64,000 bases of DNA from NCBI GenBank assembly GCA_030681365.1, contig JAUXWH010000158.1, positions 1 through 64,000 on the forward strand. Reading direction: 5' to 3'. The notes below the pieces were generated by a model that was not told where the DNA came from, made no database searches, and was given only the letters and a program-made list of their open reading frames with translations. The position numbers and the translations under genes are program-made. Source of the stretch: Bradyrhizobium sp. (GTDB lineage Bacteria > Pseudomonadota > Alphaproteobacteria > Rhizobiales > Xanthobacteraceae). This document shows, in pieces, positions 31,770-40,548 of the stretch. The number at the start of each line of letters is the position of its first letter. The stretch's first letter is position 1.

Positions 31770-32510
31770 ATGACCGCCAACCCGATTGTCTCCATCGACG
31801 GCCTCAACAAATGGTTCGGCGATTTCCACGTGCTGCGTGACATCAACCTCGATGTCGCCAAAGGCGAGCGCATCGTGGTCTGCGGTCCGTCGGGCTCGGG
31901 CAAGTCGACTCTGATCCGCTGCATCAATGCGCTGGAGGAATTCCAGGAAGGCAAGATCGTGGTCGACGGCATCGAACTCGGGCCGAACCTGCGGCGCGTC
32001 GACGAAGTCCGGCGCGAGGTCGGCATGGTGTTCCAGAGTTTCAACCTCTTCCCGCATCTGACGGTGCTGGACAATTGCACGCTGGCGCCGATCTGGGTGC
32101 GCAACATCCCGAAAAAGGACGCCGAAGCCGCGGCCATGAAATATCTCGAGCGGGTCAAGATCCCGCATCAGGCCAACAAGTTTCCCGGCCAGATGTCCGG
32201 CGGCCAGCAGCAGCGCGTCGCGATCGCCCGCGCCCTCACCATGAGTCCGAAGGTGATGCTGTTCGACGAGCCGACCTCGGCGCTGGATCCCGAAATGGTC
32301 AAGGAAGTGCTCGACACCATGGTCGATCTCGCCGAGGAAGGCATGACCATGCTGGTGGTGACCCACGAAATGGGCTTTGCCAGGGAAGTGGCCAACCGCA
32401 TCGTGTTCATGGACGCCGGCCAGATCATCGAGTCCAACACGCCGGCGAATTTCTTTGCCAATCCGCAGCATTCGCGCACGAAACTGTTCCTGAGCCAGAT
32501 CTTGCGGTGA
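31770..32510 (+). CDS. aapP: Amino acid ABC transporter ATP-binding protein (AapP-like)
   Basis: [54 protein letters not shown]. Confidence 0.93.
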   Translation: MTANPIVSIDGLNKWFGDFHVLRDINLDVAKGERIVVCGPSGSGKSTLIRCINALEEFQEGKIVVDGIELGPNLRRVDEVRREVGMVFQSFNLFPHLTVLDNCTLAPIWVRNIPKKDAEAAAMKYLERVKIPHQANKFPGQMSGGQQQRVAIARALTMSPKVMLFDEPTSALDPEMVKEVLDTMVDLAEEGMTMLVVTHEMGFAREVANRIVFMDAGQIIESNTPANFFANPQHSRTKLFLSQILR

Positions 32511-32519
32511 TGTTTCTGC

Positions 32520-32628
32520 CTCATGGTGAGGAGCGCGTCAGGCACCGCCTGATGCGCGTCTCGAACCATCCAGCACATTGCCTGTTGCCATCCTTCGAGA
32601 CGCCGCGCGAAGCGTGCGCGGCTCCTCC
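32520..32628. repeat. Imperfect inverted repeat, dispersed palindromic (REP-like) type
   Basis: TGAGGAGCGCG..GCGTCTCGAACCATCC faces CCATCCTTCGAGACGCCGCGCGAAGCGTGCGCGGCTCCTCC. Confidence 0.55.
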
Positions 32629-32684
32629 AGCGACAACGACGAAGCCGTTGCGCGGGGATGAGGTCGGAGTTCGTTGCTGTTAGC

Positions 32685-33725
32685 TCACACCTTTTCGAAC
32701 GGCAACTCGATCTGGCTGCGCTTCTCGAGCCAGGCCGGCACCGGCAGGTTCTTCGAGCGCATGAAGGCCGGATTGAACAGTTTTGACTGATAGCGGCCCC
32801 CGGAATCGCAGAGGATCGTGACGATGGTCTTGCCGGGCCCGAGCTGCCTGGCGAGCCGGATCGCGCCGGCGACGTTGATGCCGGTGGAGCCGCCGAGGCA
32901 CAGGCCTTCATGCTCCAGCAGATCGTAGATCACGGTCACGGCTTCCTCGTCCGAAACCAGGAACGCGTCATCGACCACGGCGGTCTCGACCACCGGCGTG
33001 ACGCGGCCGAGGCCGATGCCCTCGGTGATCGAATCGCCCGGTGTCGATTTGGCCTTGCCGTTCTTGAACAGCTCATACATCGCGAAACCATGCGGGTCGG
33101 CGCAGGCAACGACGATGTCCTTGTTCTTTTCCTTCAGTGCCCGGCTGGTGCCGGCGAGCGTGCCGCCGGTGCCGACCGAACAGATGAAACCGTCGATCTT
33201 GCCGCCGGTCTGTTCCCAGATCTCGGGGCCGGTCGAATCGTAATGCGCCTTGGCGTTATCCAGATTGTTCCACTGATCGGCGAACAGCACGCCGTTGGGC
33301 TCGGTCTTGCGCAATTGCGCGGCCAGCCTCCTGCCGACATGCTGATAATTGTTGGGATTGCTGTAGGGCAGGGCAGGTACTTCGACCAGCTCCGCGCCGC
33401 ACAGGCGAAGCATGTCCTTCTTTTCCTGGCTCTGGGTTTCCGGGATCAGGATCAGGGTCCGGTACCCGCGCGCGCTCGCCACCACGGCAAGGCCGATGCC
33501 GGTGTTGCCCGCGGTCGCTTCCACCACCAGCCCGCCGGGCTTGAGGTCGCCGCGCTTTTCCGCTTCCAGGATCATCCATTTGCCGGCGCGGTCCTTGACC
33601 GACTGGCCGGGATTCATGAACTCGGCCTTGCCGAGGATGGTGCAGCCGGTCGCCTCCGAGGCGTGCTTCAGCTTGATGAGCGGCGTGTTGCCGATCGCCT
33701 GAACGACGTCGTTGTTGAAGGTCAT
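32685..33725 (-). CDS. cysK: Cysteine synthase A
   Basis: NTPLIKLKHASEATGCTILGKAEFMNPGQSVKDRAGKWMI and VEATAGNTGIGLAVVASARGY. Confidence 0.9.
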   Translation of the reverse strand: MTFNNDVVQAIGNTPLIKLKHASEATGCTILGKAEFMNPGQSVKDRAGKWMILEAEKRGDLKPGGLVVEATAGNTGIGLAVVASARGYRTLILIPETQSQEKKDMLRLCGAELVEVPALPYSNPNNYQHVGRRLAAQLRKTEPNGVLFADQWNNLDNAKAHYDSTGPEIWEQTGGKIDGFICSVGTGGTLAGTSRALKEKNKDIVVACADPHGFAMYELFKNGKAKSTPGDSITEGIGLGRVTPVVETAVVDDAFLVSDEEAVTVIYDLLEHEGLCLGGSTGINVAGAIRLARQLGPGKTIVTILCDSGGRYQSKLFNPAFMRSKNLPVPAWLEKRSQIELPFEKV

Positions 33726-33965
33726 GTCCTGAAATTTGCCAGTTGTTTCCTCACCGCCGATGACCCTAAAGGACGGCTGCAGTGCATACAAGCCAGCGCA
33801 GAGCATACCTGCGAGCATGCTGCGAGGAGCCGCGGATCAAAGCTCTGCTGCTGACCGGGCTTGGCATGGAATAAAATTGCCTGAAAAGGTCTTCTGGAAG
33901 GCGGCGCCTGCGGTACCGATTACCGCGCCGGCTTTCGGCCGCAGCTGACGGCAAGCCAAGCTTCA

Positions 33966-35198
33966 TTATTGCCGTTCGATTTTATGGAGCCCGACGTTCA
34001 GCACGCCGATTTCGAAGCCGAGTCGGCAATAGGCCAGATAGTATTCCCACATCCGCTTGAAGCGAAGATCGAACCCCAGGGCGCTGATATCAGGCCATGC
34101 CTGTAGAAACCGGGTGTGCCAATCGGCCAGTGTGCGCGCATAGCTGTCGCCAAAGAACTCCGAGGAAACCAATCGCAATCCCGCCTGGCCGATCTGTCGT
34201 TCGAGAATGCCCGTCGTCGGCAGCATGCCGCCCGGAAAAATGTAGCGTTGAATGAATTCCGGTCGTCGGCGGTAACTCTCGAAGCGGCTTTGGTCGATCG
34301 TAATTACCTGGAGGACGGCCGCACCCTGCGGATTCAGCCGTTGCCGCAGATTTGCGAAGAATGTAGGCCAATAGGCCTCGCCTACGGCTTCCAGCATCTC
34401 GATCGACACCACACGATCGTAAGTGCCGCCGGCGTCGCGATAATCCTGAAGCCGCAGGTCCGATTTTTCGGCAAAGCCGCGCCGGGCCAGTTGCTGTCGC
34501 GCATAGGCGAGTTGTTCGGTGGACAGCGTCAATCCGGTCACATGACTACCGGTGCGCTCGATGATGCGCTCGGCAAGCCCGCCCCAACCGCAGCCGATTT
34601 CCAGGATGCGTTCGCCACCATCCAGTTCGAGACATTCAATCACCCGATCAAGCTTGGTGCGCTGTGCATTCTCGAGAGACTCGTCCGGCGACGAATAAAT
34701 CGCGGAGGAGTACATCATGCTTGAATCGAGCCATAATCGATAGAAGGCGTTGCCGAGATCGTAGTGGGCCGCGATGTTTCGGCGGCTGCCGCGCCTGGTA
34801 TTGCGGTTCAATGCGTGACGAATTCTGGTCAGGGGCTGAGGCGGCTTCAACCTCTCGAACGATATGCTGTCGCCTGAACGGTGTCCCGCGGCGCGCAGGA
34901 ATGCGTGGATATCGGGCGTCGACCACTCGCCCGCCAGATAGCCCTCGGCAAAACCGAGATCGCCGCTGGTCAACAGTCGGATCATGCATTTCCAGCTATG
35001 GATCGTCAGCTGTGCCTGCTCGCCCGATCGCTTGCCGCCGATCAGGATGCGCCGCCCGCCCGGCGTCTGCAGCAGGATCTCGTCGCAGTCGACCTTGCGG
35101 AGCACGCGCTGCATGAAGGATTTGAGCAGGGCAGGCGACGTCGATGTTCCCGAAAGGTCGAGCGACCGGGGCGCGGTTTGTTGGTTTTCAGACGACAT
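33966..35198 (-). CDS. Cyclopropane-fatty-acyl-phospholipid synthase family methyltransferase
   Basis: ERILEIGCGWGGLAERIIERTGSHVTGLTLSTEQLAYARQQL; RRNIAAHYDLGNAFYRLWLDSSMMYSSAIY. Confidence 0.92.
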   Translation of the reverse strand: MSSENQQTAPRSLDLSGTSTSPALLKSFMQRVLRKVDCDEILLQTPGGRRILIGGKRSGEQAQLTIHSWKCMIRLLTSGDLGFAEGYLAGEWSTPDIHAFLRAAGHRSGDSISFERLKPPQPLTRIRHALNRNTRRGSRRNIAAHYDLGNAFYRLWLDSSMMYSSAIYSSPDESLENAQRTKLDRVIECLELDGGERILEIGCGWGGLAERIIERTGSHVTGLTLSTEQLAYARQQLARRGFAEKSDLRLQDYRDAGGTYDRVVSIEMLEAVGEAYWPTFFANLRQRLNPQGAAVLQVITIDQSRFESYRRRPEFIQRYIFPGGMLPTTGILERQIGQAGLRLVSSEFFGDSYARTLADWHTRFLQAWPDISALGFDLRFKRMWEYYLAYCRLGFEIGVLNVGLHKIERQ

Positions 35199-35988
35199 GC
35201 GGATCGATCCGGTTTGACGTGTTGATGGCGGTGGTGGAATTGCGCGTGGGCGCGACAGGTCTGGTGCGCCACCGCATTCCTTTCAGCCAGAGGCGCAGCG
35301 CCTCCCAATGGATCGCCAGGGTGACTTTTGCGGTAATCAGCGGAATCCCGACAAAGGTCTGCAGCAGCGCACGGTCGGTCAGTTCGCGGCGAAGCCCGGC
35401 GAGGCTGGCGTGAAGGACGCGTTCGCCGCCCTTGCTGGCGTTGATGCCGACCGCGACGCGTCTGGTGGGTTCGATCAGCCGAAAGTGGTAAACGAGGTCC
35501 ATATCCATGAACGGCGATACGTAGAACGCCTTGCGGCAGTTTTGCCGGATCTCGCCGGAGCTGGCTTCGATCGCGGCAACGTAGGAGTGGCGCTCGCCAA
35601 AGGTGTTGTGGACTTCGTAAATGATCGCGGCGAGTTCGCCGCCGGGCCGGTGGCAGTAATAGATGCTGATCGGATTGAAGCTGTAGCCGAGCGTTCGCGG
35701 CATGCAGAGCAGGCGAATCGCGCCATCTGCAATGTCGATACCTGCTTCCGTCAGCAGCCGTTCGGCCTGGATGCGAAGCGGTGTCGGGCTGCCGTCGCCG
35801 AGATCTGCCTCGTGCAATGCGAACAGGTTGAAGCGGTTGTGGGAGAACAGTTTCAGCCGGGCGGTCAGCACAGGCAGTTCATCGAGGTCGATCAGCAGCC
35901 AGAAGGCGCGGTAGCGAAAGTGATGCACCTTGGGCCGCAGCCGCCGGTGCATCACCGCGCCGACATAGAGCGCCGATCGGAAACTCAT
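35188..35988 (-). CDS. DUF1365 domain-containing protein
   Basis: MSFRSALYVGAVMHRRLRPKVHHFRYRAFWLLIDLDELP...LCMPRTLGYSFNPISIYYCH. Confidence 0.9.
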   Translation of the reverse strand: MSFRSALYVGAVMHRRLRPKVHHFRYRAFWLLIDLDELPVLTARLKLFSHNRFNLFALHEADLGDGSPTPLRIQAERLLTEAGIDIADGAIRLLCMPRTLGYSFNPISIYYCHRPGGELAAIIYEVHNTFGERHSYVAAIEASSGEIRQNCRKAFYVSPFMDMDLVYHFRLIEPTRRVAVGINASKGGERVLHASLAGLRRELTDRALLQTFVGIPLITAKVTLAIHWEALRLWLKGMRWRTRPVAPTRNSTTAINTSNRIDPHVV

Positions 35989-37346
35989 GGCTGCAGCTCC
36001 AGCATCGCCGCGCCCACGGCCTTGCGTCCGAGCACGATGCGTCCGGACTCGTCGGGCACCTTCCACGGTCGCCGCAGCCCGCCGAGCTGTTCGGCGACGG
36101 CGAGGCCGGCCTGCAGTCCGTCTTCATGGAAACCCGCACCGAAATGAGCGCCGCAGAACCAGACGTTGCCCTGTCCTTGCAGCGACCAGAGCCGGCGCTG
36201 CGCCGCTATCGCGGCGGCATCGAAGATCGGATGATGGTAAATTTCGCTGCGATACAGCGTCGCCGCGTGCGGCGCACGCGGCGGGTTGAGCGTGAGAAAC
36301 AGCGGCGAACGATCCGGAATGCCTTGCAGCCGGTTCATCCAATAGGTGACGGCGACCTTGTCGGCGGACGCATCGCCTGAACCGATATAGTTCCAACTCG
36401 ACCAAGCCGCGCGACGCCGTGGCATGAAACTCGCGTCCGAGTGCAGCACGGCGAGATTGCGGCTGTAGCGAAACGCGCCGAGCAGTTCGGTTTCGTCCGC
36501 CGTCGGATCGGCGAGGGCCGACAAGGCCTGATCGGCATGCGTAGCCATGACGACATGGTCATAGCGGCTCGATTCGCCGCGCGAGTCCGTCACGATGACA
36601 CCGTCGGGGACACGCCGAACCGCGACGACTCCTGTGTCGAGCCTGATCCAGTCGGCAAAGGGCTGAATCAGCCGCTGCACATACACGGTGCTTCCGCCAA
36701 CCACGGTTTCCCAGGCGGGACGCCGGGAAAGCTGCAACAGGCCATGATTACGATGGAAGCGAAGGAAGGTCGCGACCGGGAATGACAGGATCTCGCTCGG
36801 CGGCGCCGACCAAATCGCGCTGGCCATCGGCAGCAAGTGATCGTCCCGGAACGCGGCGCCATAGCCGCCGGCCGCGAGATAGTCGCCGAGGCTTATGGCT
36901 TCGTCCTTCAACAGGTCCGCATCCCGCGTCGCCTGCCGGTAGAATTTCACGAGATCGCGCAGCATCGACCAGAAACGTGGACGGAACAGGTTGCCCGGCT
37001 GTGCGAACAGGCCTTGCAGGCCGGTACCGGAATATTCGAGAGCGCCGTCATGCAGCGACACGGCAAGCGACATGTCGGAGGTTTTTGTGGGAACCCCCAA
37101 GTGCTCGAACATCGCCGACAGGTTGGGATAGGCCTGTCGATTGAAGACGATGAAGCCGGTATCGACGGGGATGCTATCCCCACCGACCCGCGCAACGACG
37201 GTATTGGCATGGCCGCCGATCCGTTCGGCCCGTTCGTACACCGTCACATCGTGGCGCTGGCTCAGCAGCCATGCGGCGGCCAGGCCGGAAATCCCGGTTC
37301 CAACCACCGCCACCTTCAATCGGATACCATCCCGCACGAAGTCCAC
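35985..37346 (-). CDS. FAD/NAD(P)-binding amine oxidase-like oxidoreductase
   Basis: KVAVVGTGISGLAAAWLLSQRHDVTVYERAERIGGHANTV; next to DUF1365 and cfa. Confidence 0.9.
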   Translation of the reverse strand: MDFVRDGIRLKVAVVGTGISGLAAAWLLSQRHDVTVYERAERIGGHANTVVARVGGDSIPVDTGFIVFNRQAYPNLSAMFEHLGVPTKTSDMSLAVSLHDGALEYSGTGLQGLFAQPGNLFRPRFWSMLRDLVKFYRQATRDADLLKDEAISLGDYLAAGGYGAAFRDDHLLPMASAIWSAPPSEILSFPVATFLRFHRNHGLLQLSRRPAWETVVGGSTVYVQRLIQPFADWIRLDTGVVAVRRVPDGVIVTDSRGESSRYDHVVMATHADQALSALADPTADETELLGAFRYSRNLAVLHSDASFMPRRRAAWSSWNYIGSGDASADKVAVTYWMNRLQGIPDRSPLFLTLNPPRAPHAATLYRSEIYHHPIFDAAAIAAQRRLWSLQGQGNVWFCGAHFGAGFHEDGLQAGLAVAEQLGGLRRPWKVPDESGRIVLGRKAVGAAMLELQP

Positions 37347-37400
37347 TCCATCGCCTCAGCCTGTCCAGCGGGCCGCTCGGCCGGCGAACGCCCTACTTGA

Positions 37401-37426
37401 AACGAACCGCAAGCGGGTTTGGATCA
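37401..37426 (-). promoter_or_regulatory. Candidate ECF sigma promoter toward FAD/DUF1365/cfa operon
   Basis: Minus strand TGATCC-N16-CGTT. Confidence 0.65.
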
Positions 37427-37433
37427 CCTCGAG

Positions 37434-37459
37434 TGATCCAAACCGGGCAAGTCTGCGTT
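37434..37459 (+). promoter_or_regulatory. Candidate ECF sigma promoter toward sigma/chrR operon
   Basis: Plus strand TGATCC-N16-CGTT. Confidence 0.65.
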
Positions 37460-37575
37460 TTGTCGGTATGCAAACGCTGGCGCGACATCTTCCATCTCGC
37501 GGCGCTCTGGCCAGCGCCACGGCGATCCGGTACTCACGTCCGGCATGCGGTGGCAGATCGGAGCGTGCGGGCAGC

Positions 37576-38163
37576 ATGGTGAACGAGACACCCAACGGCG
37601 CGACGTCGGACGCTGCGAGGTGGGCCGCCCTGATCGAGGCCGTGGCGACGCGCGGGGACCGCGCGGCGTTCGCGGCGTTGTTCGAACACTTTGCGCCGCG
37701 GATCAAAACCTTCATGCGGCGTTCCGGCGCCAGCGAACAAAGCGCTGATGAATTCGCGCAGGAAGCCTTGTTGGCGGTCTGGTCGAAGGCGCGATTGTTC
37801 GATCCCGGGAGCGTTGGGGCCGCAGCGTGGATATTCACGATCGCCCGCAATCTGCGCATCGATGTCCTCCGCCGGGAAAAGCGCGGCGGCAGGGATCATA
37901 CGGTCGAGATCGACCCCGAGTTTCACGTCGATGAAGGGCCGCAACCGGATGCGGGCCTGGCCGCGTCGGAGGTGGAATCGAGGGTGAGGGACGCCCTGAC
38001 CCATTTGTCCGAGGATCAACTGCGGGTGATCGAGTTGTCCTTTTTTGATGAAAAGGCCCATGCGGAAATTGCGCAGACGCTTCAGATCCCGCTCGGAACG
38101 GTCAAGTCGCGACTGCGGCTGGCGATGAATCGGTTGCGTGGACAGCTGGGTGACTTCTCATGA
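37576..38163 (+). CDS. rpoE: ECF RNA polymerase sigma factor (RpoE/ChrR type)
   Basis: FAQEALLAVWSKARLFDPGSVGAAAWIFTIARNLRIDVLRREKR; DQLRVIELSFFDEKAHAEIAQTLQIPLGTVKSRLRLAMNRLR. Confidence 0.92.
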   Translation: MVNETPNGATSDAARWAALIEAVATRGDRAAFAALFEHFAPRIKTFMRRSGASEQSADEFAQEALLAVWSKARLFDPGSVGAAAWIFTIARNLRIDVLRREKRGGRDHTVEIDPEFHVDEGPQPDAGLAASEVESRVRDALTHLSEDQLRVIELSFFDEKAHAEIAQTLQIPLGTVKSRLRLAMNRLRGQLGDFS

Positions 38164-38810
38164 CGATCCATCACCACCCCCCGGAGGAACTGCTGGTGGC
38201 GTTTGCGGCGGGCTTGCTCGATCTGGGCCAGCACGTAGCTGTGGCAACACACCTTGTCGGTTGTCCGCATTGTCGCGCCATGGTGCGCACGATGGAGCAT
38301 GTCGGCGGGTTGGTGCTGGCCGATCTGCCGCCGACTGCGATGTCCGTCGGTGCCCTGGCGGCCGTCGAAGCGAGGCTGGACGGGCCTGGTTCTTCCCTCG
38401 CAGTGCCGCCCCGAGTTGGTGCAGGGCTGGCTGATGTACCGGGTCTGCCCCCGTTTGTGCGCGAATACTCCGCCGGACCATGGAGGTGGATCGCTCCCAA
38501 GGTGCATTTGCGTGCCATTCAGCTGCCCGTAGCCAGCGCGACGCGGGTCTTTCTGTTGAGATCCCGGCCGGGCACCAAGATGATCGAGCACACCCATACC
38601 GGTTTCGAAATGAGTTGCGTGCTGTCGGGAAGCTTTGTTCATGCCGGCGGGCATTTCGGGCCGGGGGATTTCGATTTCGGTGACGGCACTGACGATCACG
38701 AGATCATGATCGACTCGGCAGAGGATTGCATCTGTCTGGTCGCAATGCAGGGCGATCTCAAACTGAATGGCATGATCGGCCGCCTGCTGCAGCCGTTGAT
38801 CCGGATGTGA
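38160..38810 (+). CDS. chrR: ChrR-type zinc anti-sigma factor with cupin domain
   Basis: Zn-site H-x-x-x-C-x-x-C in VATHLVGCPHCRAMV and cupin TKMIEHTHTGFEMSCVLSGSFVH; overlaps sigma gene. Confidence 0.9.
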   Translation: MTIHHHPPEELLVAFAAGLLDLGQHVAVATHLVGCPHCRAMVRTMEHVGGLVLADLPPTAMSVGALAAVEARLDGPGSSLAVPPRVGAGLADVPGLPPFVREYSAGPWRWIAPKVHLRAIQLPVASATRVFLLRSRPGTKMIEHTHTGFEMSCVLSGSFVHAGGHFGPGDFDFGDGTDDHEIMIDSAEDCICLVAMQGDLKLNGMIGRLLQPLIRM

Positions 38811-38856
38811 TTTCGCGAGCCGCTGCCATGAGCATGTACCCTACGGAAGATGCGAC

Positions 38857-39666
38857 ATGAGTCTGCTCGAGCTGGCCTTGCTTGCGGCGGCGATGGGAGT
38901 GGCACTCTCGGCGATCATGGCCGTCGCCTGGCAGGTGCAACGAACCACGGGGCATACCGGCTGGATCGACGTCTGCTGGACCTTTGGAACCGGCACGGTG
39001 GCCGCGCTTGGCAGCCTGACTCCATCCGGCGCAAATCATCCCCCCGACGCACGCCAGATCATGGTCGCCGCGCTGATCGCGTTCTGGTCGCTGCGCCTCG
39101 GCGGGCACATTCTGCTGCGCACCCGCGAAGTCGGCGACGATCCGCGCTACCGGGATCTCATCAGGCAATGGGGCGCTAATGCCGATCGGCGGATGTTCCT
39201 GCAGCTGCAGTCGCAGGCGGCGGTCGGCCTGATCCTGGCGATCTCGGTAGCACTTGCGGCACACAATACGCCGCCAAATCTCGGTTGGCAGGATTTCCTG
39301 GGGATGGCGCTGCTGATCGGCGCGCTGGCCGGGGAGGCGGTGTCCGACTGGCAATTGCGCCGGTTCAGGTCCGATTCCGCCAATCGCGGGCGGATTTGCG
39401 AGGCGGGACTTTGGAGCCTGTCGCGCCATCCGAACTACTTCTTCGAATGGCTGTGCTGGCTCGCTTATCCTGTCATCGCGATCGATCTGTCAGGAGCCAA
39501 CCCGCTTGGCTGGATCAGCCTGCTGGCGCCCGCCTGCATGTACTGGGTGCTGGTCCATGTTTCCGGCATTCCGCCGCTTGAGGCGCACATGTTGCGAACG
39601 CGCGGCGAGCAATTTCGCGCACTGCAGGCCCGCACGCGGGCGTTCTTTCCGATCCCCAAGGGATGA
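38857..39666 (+). CDS. DUF1295 (steroid 5-alpha reductase-like) membrane protein
   Basis: HTGWIDVCWTFGTGTVAALGS; GLWSLSRHPNYFFEWLCWLAYPV. Confidence 0.9.
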   Translation: MSLLELALLAAAMGVALSAIMAVAWQVQRTTGHTGWIDVCWTFGTGTVAALGSLTPSGANHPPDARQIMVAALIAFWSLRLGGHILLRTREVGDDPRYRDLIRQWGANADRRMFLQLQSQAAVGLILAISVALAAHNTPPNLGWQDFLGMALLIGALAGEAVSDWQLRRFRSDSANRGRICEAGLWSLSRHPNYFFEWLCWLAYPVIAIDLSGANPLGWISLLAPACMYWVLVHVSGIPPLEAHMLRTRGEQFRALQARTRAFFPIPKG

Positions 39667-39673
39667 TCGCAGG

Positions 39674-40075
39674 TCAGACCGCGAGCTTGACCGTCACCCA
39701 GTAGCCTGCCGCCGCCGCGATGGCGCCGAGCAGTGTTCCCCAACCCGCATCGACGAGGGTGAGCTGCGTGGTCCAGTTCCGCAGTGTCGCCTGGTTCGTC
39801 AGGTCGTAGGTGATGTAGGTGAAGAAACCGAACAGCGCGCCGCCAAGCATGGCCTGAGCGAGGCTACCGGACTTCAGCGCTGGAAGGATGGCGAAATAGA
39901 CCAGCCCGACCGGGTAGATCAGATAGAACGCTATTCCTGCCGGCAGGTTGACGGTCGTGAGCATGATATCGCCCAGCGTGGGGCGATAAAATCGGCTGGC
40001 CATCGTTCCGAGCCAGGCCATGTCGACGAACACGAAAACCACCAGGGTGGACAAGTAAGCGGTGACATAAATCAT
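39674..40075 (-). CDS. DUF2177 family membrane protein
   Basis: MIYVTAYLSTLVVFVFVDMAWLGTMASRFYRPTLGDIML...FFTYITYDLTNQATLRNW. Confidence 0.9.
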   Translation of the reverse strand: MIYVTAYLSTLVVFVFVDMAWLGTMASRFYRPTLGDIMLTTVNLPAGIAFYLIYPVGLVYFAILPALKSGSLAQAMLGGALFGFFTYITYDLTNQATLRNWTTQLTLVDAGWGTLLGAIAAAAGYWVTVKLAV

Positions 40076-40142
40076 CTTGGAATGCCCAATTCTGGAGCAA
40101 TGCCGCAGCGACATCGATCGCATCTGGTGAACGCAGGACTGT

Positions 40143-40168
40143 AACGATGAAAATTCCTGTCTGGATCA
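40143..40168 (-). promoter_or_regulatory. Candidate ECF sigma promoter upstream of DUF2177 gene
   Basis: Minus strand TGATCC-N16-CGTT, same spacing as the two sites at 37401-37459. Confidence 0.55.
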
Positions 40169-40548
40169 CGGGCGGGTGACGGGTTTCGCGAGCTGACCCG
40201 GTCTTGCACATCAACTCGAGCGCCGCGACCGTCGCGCCACATGAAATCTTGGTAAGGCTGCCGCGCCTTCCGGGCGCATCGAAACGTCAAAAACCCTTGA
40301 AGCAAGGGCGCAAGTAGGCTTTTTCCTCCGTTGCCGTCGGCAACGGCGCCGGGATAACGGGCCGAACAGGACTGTCCGCCCCGGCATCGCCCGGCTAGGA
40401 TGGAATCGGGTGCCAAGAGATCAGGCTCCAAGGAAAGCATCACAGCGGTGACCGTGTCGCAGGCCGTCTCCATAAGCGTCATGAGCGGATCGGTCCGGGG
40501 GATCTCGCATCGCCGGATGCCGGGCGTTGCGCCCGGCGGAGGGCGGAC

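Noticed and set aside
30207-32510. 767-aa ORF fusing permease-region sequence to the ABC ATPase
   Set aside because: Only the C-terminal AapP part is real; the first ~520 aa are the wrong frame of aapM.
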